A stretch of DNA of 24,004 nucleotides from Candidatus Pelagibacter sp. TMED196 (lineage in GTDB: Bacteria; Pseudomonadota; Alphaproteobacteria; Pelagibacterales; Pelagibacteraceae), in assembly GCA_002171925.1 (NCBI GenBank), contig NHIT01000013.1, positions 26,128 through 50,131 of the forward strand, written 5' to 3'. Within the stretch, counting starts at the first letter, position 1. Every line of letters starts with the position of its first letter. Of this stretch, positions 22,523 through 24,004 are shown piece after piece. Both the position numbers and the translations under genes were made by a program. The notes beneath the pieces were generated by a model. It was not told the DNA's origin. It made no database searches and saw nothing but the letters and a program-made list of their open reading frames with translations.

Positions 22523-23314
22523 CTATAGAATATCTCTTTGATCCTCATCCAATTCTTCATTTCGTGAATTTTTTAATTTAGATCTGTAGTTATAAATACT
22601 TACTGGAATTAAAATAATATAAATTATACAGCATAATGTCATAGTTTCATAAGTAAATTGTGTTATTGATACAAAAAATAAAGCAAAACCAAGCAACAAA
22701 AATAATGTTGTTTGTCTTTGAACAACTATTTTTTTAAAAGAAAAAGTTGGCAACTTGCTAATTAAGAGCACTGATGAAATAAGAACAATGAATGGGCTTA
22801 AATTTGAAATTTTATAATAGTTACTAAACAAAGATAAATCATACATTATAGGGAATAAAATTAAACATCCACCAGCCGGCGAAGGAATTCCTTGAAAAAA
22901 ATTCATTTTCCATTCTTCATTGCTATCAAATTTTGTTAAATTAAATCTGGCCAATCTTAATACACAACAAACTGAGAATAGCAATACAAGCAGCCAACCG
23001 ATTCTTCCAAATTGATTTAGTTCCCAAAAATAAATAATAAAGACTGGTGCAATACCAAAACTTACAAAATCTGTTAGTGAGTCAAGTTCTTTTCCAAAAT
23101 CTGAAGTCCCTTTTATCATTCTCGCGACTCGACCGTCCAAACCATCTAAAATTGCTGCTACTATAATGAAGAGTACTGCAAAACCAAAGTTTCCATCCAT
23201 TGCAAATTTGATTGATGTAATACCTAAGCACACACCAATGAGAGTTAAAACGCTTGGTAAAATATACCTGGACTTATTAACTGAAACGACTTTAAATTTA
23301 TTTTTTTTTTGCAT
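22523..23314 (-). CDS. pssA: CDP-diacylglycerol--serine O-phosphatidyltransferase
   Basis: Integral membrane enzyme of the CDP-alcohol phosphotransferase family that makes phosphatidylserine, the precursor of phosphatidylethanolamine. The 263 residues include the signature D-G-x2-D-G-x2-A-R-x8-G-x3-D-x3-D within AAILDGLDGRVARMIKG and the following KELDSLTDFVSFGIAP. Hydrophobic segments flank it (about 17-55 and 95-235), giving about seven or eight membrane helices; this is the Gram-positive/alphaproteobacterial type II enzyme, unlike E. coli PssA. The start overlaps the psd stop by one base (TAATG), consistent with coupled synthesis. The first codons contain an A10 tract. Confidence 0.94.
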   Translation of the reverse strand: MQKKNKFKVVSVNKSRYILPSVLTLIGVCLGITSIKFAMDGNFGFAVLFIIVAAILDGLDGRVARMIKGTSDFGKELDSLTDFVSFGIAPVFIIYFWELNQFGRIGWLLVLLFSVCCVLRLARFNLTKFDSNEEWKMNFFQGIPSPAGGCLILFPIMYDLSLFSNYYKISNLSPFIVLISSVLLISKLPTFSFKKIVVQRQTTLFLLLGFALFFVSITQFTYETMTLCCIIYIILIPVSIYNYRSKLKNSRNEELDEDQRDIL

Positions 23315-23964
23315 TATATTTGCGCTATCAGGCTTTCACCTGCGATAACGTTTTGGCCAACTTTTACCATAATTTTTCTTTTATTAAAGTACAAATCAAC
23401 TCTACTACCAAATCTTATCATTCCAATTCTTTCCCCTTGCACCAATTCTTGATTTTTTTCAGTTTGGGTAACAATTCGTCTTGCGATAAGACCCGCGATT
23501 TGAACTACTATTATATTTTCCTGGGTTTTATTGTCTTTGATTTTAAAATAGTTTCTTTCATTTTCATCACTTGCTTTATCCAATGAAGCATTTAAAAATT
23601 TTCCTGGTTTGTAAAAAATATCTTCTATTTTTCCACTTACTGGCGATCTATTTACGTGGCAATCAAAAACATTCATAAAAACACTTATTCTTGTAAAAGT
23701 TTGGTTTTCTAAACCTAATTCCATTGGACCGCTAATTTCTTTAATTCCAGATATAACTCCATCAGCTGGACTAACAAGAAAATTATCATCTTGTATAATT
23801 ACCCTATCAGGGTCTCTAAAAAAATAATAAACCCATATTGTGATTATTGCGAAAACAAACCCAAAAAAATTTGACATTAACCAGAAAACTAGGGTTATAA
23901 CGCCGGATATAGCTAAAAACTTATATCCCTCTGGGTGTATCTTTGGAAATATTTTTTCAAACAT
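23314..23964 (-). CDS. psd: Phosphatidylserine decarboxylase proenzyme
   Basis: Converts phosphatidylserine to phosphatidylethanolamine at the inner membrane with a pyruvoyl cofactor made by self-cleavage. The 216 residues are of the short PSD-A type. Membrane segments lie at about 16-48, followed by YYFFRDPDR and the catalytic D68 in SPADG, then H103 in FMNVFDCHVNRSPVSG. The cleavage site is G186-S187 in IRFGSRVDLYF, where S187 becomes the pyruvoyl group. It is the first gene of the minus-strand operon in view; psd-pssA is a standard pair. Only 40 bp upstream are visible: these are A/T-rich and contain TATAAT-like sequence very close to the ATG, but the promoter cannot be resolved at the window edge. 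Confidence 0.95.
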   Translation of the reverse strand: MFEKIFPKIHPEGYKFLAISGVITLVFWLMSNFFGFVFAIITIWVYYFFRDPDRVIIQDDNFLVSPADGVISGIKEISGPMELGLENQTFTRISVFMNVFDCHVNRSPVSGKIEDIFYKPGKFLNASLDKASDENERNYFKIKDNKTQENIIVVQIAGLIARRIVTQTEKNQELVQGERIGMIRFGSRVDLYFNKRKIMVKVGQNVIAGESLIAQI

Positions 23965-24004
23965 AATAATTATAATTTGATAATATTAGGGTAATATGTA
24001 TAAA

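Noticed and set aside
23996..24004. A possible divergent gene start (ATG TAT AAA) preceded by AGGG at the right edge
   Set aside because: Only three codons are visible, and the spacer to the psd ATG would be just 31 bp, so the start cannot be supported.

Overview
The window is a gene-dense, very AT-rich stretch of a streamlined alphaproteobacterial chromosome. The base composition, the near absence of spacers, the many stop/start overlaps and the gene order all point to a SAR11 (Pelagibacterales)-like marine bacterium or another reduced AT-rich alphaproteobacterial lineage. I could not run a phylogeny, so the exact clade is inference. No stretch without a gene exceeds about 155 bases. I see no tRNA, rRNA, CRISPR array, insertion sequence or prophage.

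Layout. (1) 1-1611, minus strand: pepA followed by the start of ndk, which runs off the left edge. (2) 1767-9000, plus strand: a tight operon lptF-lptG-lptD-surA-pdxA-rsmA, joining lipopolysaccharide export, outer-membrane protein folding, vitamin B6 synthesis and 16S rRNA dimethylation. (3) 9009-11562, minus strand: fabD-fabG-acpP-gmk (fatty acid synthesis plus guanylate kinase). (4) 11656-18742, plus strand: rpsF-rpsR-rplI (ribosomal proteins), dnaB (replicative helicase), a large RND-superfamily exporter, cvpA and purF. (5) 18735-23964, minus strand: psd-pssA (phosphatidylethanolamine synthesis), rlmE (23S rRNA 2'-O-methyltransferase), a small exported TPR protein, panB (pantothenate synthesis), a YfgM-like protein and a BamB-like lipoprotein.

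How the genes fit together. The dominant theme is cell-envelope construction: LptF/G/D move LPS outward, SurA and BamB serve outer-membrane protein assembly (LptD is a classic SurA/Bam client), Psd/PssA make phosphatidylethanolamine, and FabD/FabG/AcpP make the acyl chains. Ribosome and nucleotide genes fill the rest.

The most notable pattern is that the ancestral alphaproteobacterial order survives while expected interior genes are absent at four tight junctions: holC between pepA and ndk; fabF-mltG-yicC between acpP and gmk; alr-radA between dnaB and cvpA, where the RND exporter now sits; and der after bamB. Other points worth checking are a PdxA with eroded signature motifs but intact metal histidines, an LptD with only three cysteines, an RND exporter with asymmetric half-repeats and a hyper-acidic insert, long A or T tracts near the starts of several genes, and four 8-base overlaps of the form ATGNNTRA. 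Nothing here is a clear undescribed defence or mobile system; the interest lies in genome streamlining and divergent enzymes.
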